A stretch of 5,545 bases of DNA from assembly GCA_000715605.1 (NCBI GenBank), contig KL568536.1, positions 125,774 through 131,318 on the forward strand. Direction: 5' to 3'. Below the pieces are notes generated by a model, which did not search any database, was not told the origin of the DNA, and saw only the letters and a list, made by a program, of their open reading frames with translations. The stretch comes from Streptomyces speibonae (GTDB lineage Bacteria; Actinomycetota; Actinomycetes; Streptomycetales; Streptomycetaceae). The translations under genes were made by a program, and so were the position numbers. Each line of letters starts with the position of its first letter. Within the stretch, counting starts at the first letter, position 1. Positions 4,201 to 5,545 of this stretch are shown in pieces.

Positions 4201-5545
4201 GTGTCGTCTCTCGCGCTGTACCGCCGCTATCGCCCGGAGTCGTTCGCCGAGGTCATCGGGCAGGAGCATGTCACCGGCCCGTTGCAGCAGGCGCTGCGGA
4301 ACAACCGGGTCAATCACGCGTACCTGTTCAGTGGTCCGCGCGGCTGCGGCAAGACGACCAGTGCGCGCATCCTCGCGCGGTGTCTGAACTGCGAACAGGG
4401 GCCCACGCCGACCCCGTGCGGGGAGTGCCAGTCGTGCCGCGACCTCGCGCGCAACGGGCCCGGTTCTATCGACGTCATCGAGATCGACGCCGCGTCCCAC
4501 GGTGGTGTGGACGACGCCCGTGACCTGCGTGAGAAGGCGTTCTTCGGGCCCGCCTCCAGCCGGTACAAGATCTACATCATCGACGAGGCCCACATGGTCA
4601 CGTCGGCCGGTTTCAACGCCCTGCTCAAGGTCGTCGAGGAGCCTCCTGAGCACCTCAAGTTCATCTTCGCGACCACCGAGCCCGAGAAGGTGATCGGGAC
4701 GATCCGGTCGCGCACCCACCACTACCCGTTCCGGCTGGTACCGCCCGGCACCCTGCGCGAGTACCTGGGCGAGGTGTGCGGGAAGGAGGACATCCCCGTC
4801 GAGGAGGGCGTGCTGCCGCTCGTCGTGCGGGCCGGTGCCGGGTCCGTGCGTGACTCGATGTCCGTCATGGACCAGCTGCTCGCCGGTGCCGGGGCGGACG
4901 GCGTGACGTATGCCATGGCCACGGCCCTGCTCGGATACACGGACGGCTCGCTGCTCGACTCCGTGGTCGAGGCCTTCGCGACCGGGGACGGCGCCGCCGC
5001 CTTCGAGGTCGTCGACCGGGTCATCGAGGGCGGCAACGACCCGCGCAGGTTCGTCGCGGACCTGCTGGAGCGGCTGCGGGACCTCGTCATCCTCGCCGCC
5101 GTCCCCGACGCCGCGGAGAAGGGGTTGATCGACGCCCCCGCCGACGTCGTGGAGCGGATGCAGGCCCAGGCCGGCACCTTCGGACCCGCCGAGCTCACCC
5201 GCGCCGCCGACATCGTCAACGAGGGGCTGACCGAGATGCGCGGCGCCGGCTCGCCCCGTCTCCAGCTCGAGCTGATCTGCGCGCGCGTGCTGCTTCCCGC
5301 CGCGTACGGCGACGAGCGCTCGGTCATGGCCCGGCTGGACCGGATCGAGCGCGGGGTGAACTTCTCGGCGGGGGCCGGCGCTGCCGGAATGCCCGCCATG
5401 GGATACGTCCCCGGGCCGGAGGCCCATGGGGGAGCGCAGGGGCAGGGCGGCATCGAGCCGGGAGGCGGTGCCGCCGCCGCCCGGGCCGCGGTGCGCCCGC
5501 CGGGGCCGGCGCCCACGCCCGCGCCGCCCGCACCGGCTCCCGCCC
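4201..5545 (+). CDS. dnaX: DNA polymerase III subunit gamma/tau, 5' part (runs off the window)
   Basis: This is the clamp-loader ATPase of the replicative polymerase, which loads the sliding clamp with the delta and delta' subunits. The 448 visible residues are open to the window edge without a stop. The frame starts at GTG 4201 with (M)SSLALYRRYRPESF, the typical N-terminus. The Walker A motif is GPRGCGKT (45-52). Four zinc-ligand cysteines lie at 64, 73, 76 and 79. Walker B/DEAH is IIDEAH (126-131). The sensor-1 region is IFATTEPEKV (155-164). The arginine-finger motif reads SRT (170-172) where many bacteria have SRC. AAA+ lid and oligomerisation helices continue to about 388, followed by a Gly/Ala/Pro-rich linker that is still running at the edge. 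The tau C-terminal domain is outside the window. An in-frame GTG at 4177 would add eight residues but has no ribosome-binding site; 4201 fits the family N-terminus better. Confidence 0.96.
   Translation, partial: MSSLALYRRYRPESFAEVIGQEHVTGPLQQALRNNRVNHAYLFSGPRGCGKTTSARILARCLNCEQGPTPTPCGECQSCRDLARNGPGSIDVIEIDAASHGGVDDARDLREKAFFGPASSRYKIYIIDEAHMVTSAGFNALLKVVEEPPEHLKFIFATTEPEKVIGTIRSRTHHYPFRLVPPGTLREYLGEVCGKEDIPVEEGVLPLVVRAGAGSVRDSMSVMDQLLAGAGADGVTYAMATALLGYTDGSLLDSVVEAFATGDGAAAFEVVDRVIEGGNDPRRFVADLLERLRDLVILAAVPDAAEKGLIDAPADVVERMQAQAGTFGPAELTRAADIVNEGLTEMRGAGSPRLQLELICARVLLPAAYGDERSVMARLDRIERGVNFSAGAGAAGMPAMGYVPGPEAHGGAQGQGGIEPGGGAAAARAAVRPPGPAPTPAPPAPAPA

Noticed and set aside
4174..5427. Long minus-strand open frame of 417 residues opposite dnaX
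   Set aside because: It is antisense to an unambiguous dnaX frame and its translation is low-complexity Gly/Arg/Val/Asp-rich sequence.

Overview
The window looks like a chromosomal segment of a Streptomyces or a close actinomycete relative. The DNA is very GC-rich with strong G/C preference at third codon positions. It carries the 4.5S RNA gene directly upstream of dnaX, with a DnaX N-terminus (MSSLALYRRYRPESF) of the kind I recall from streptomycetes. No organism name can be proven from the sequence alone.

Left part (1-2904, plus strand): the 3' end of one Stealth-family sugar-phosphotransferase gene overlaps the start region of a second, complete Stealth gene, so these are tandem paralogues. 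They probably add hexose-1-phosphate units to a cell-surface polymer. A DUF2182 multi-pass membrane protein with conserved cysteines follows, separated by 83 bases if its well-supported ATG is used.

Middle (2905-3642): a stem-loop and a three-copy 14-base tandem repeat lie between the DUF2182 gene and a convergent, minus-strand DUF1326 gene. DUF1326 and DUF2182 are both cysteine-rich families of unknown function that are often found together, so a shared metal- or thiol-related role is plausible but unproven. The DUF1326 stop codon falls inside the last repeat unit, and a 6-3-6 inverted repeat sits just upstream of its ribosome-binding site.

Right part (3643-5545): a short gene-free stretch is followed by a tRNA-Ser(GGA) gene on the minus strand, with encoded CCA and a perfect 14-bp terminator hairpin. 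The small SRP RNA (4.5S, ffs) follows on the plus strand, and then dnaX, which runs off the right edge inside its Pro/Ala-rich linker. This is a conserved housekeeping block for translation, protein targeting and replication. The tRNA and SRP RNA genes diverge from a shared upstream region of about 75 bases.

I found no mobile element, CRISPR array, or clearly new system. The most interesting items are the tandem Stealth pair, the DUF2182/DUF1326 convergent pair with its compound repeat junction, and the possible leaderless start of dnaX.
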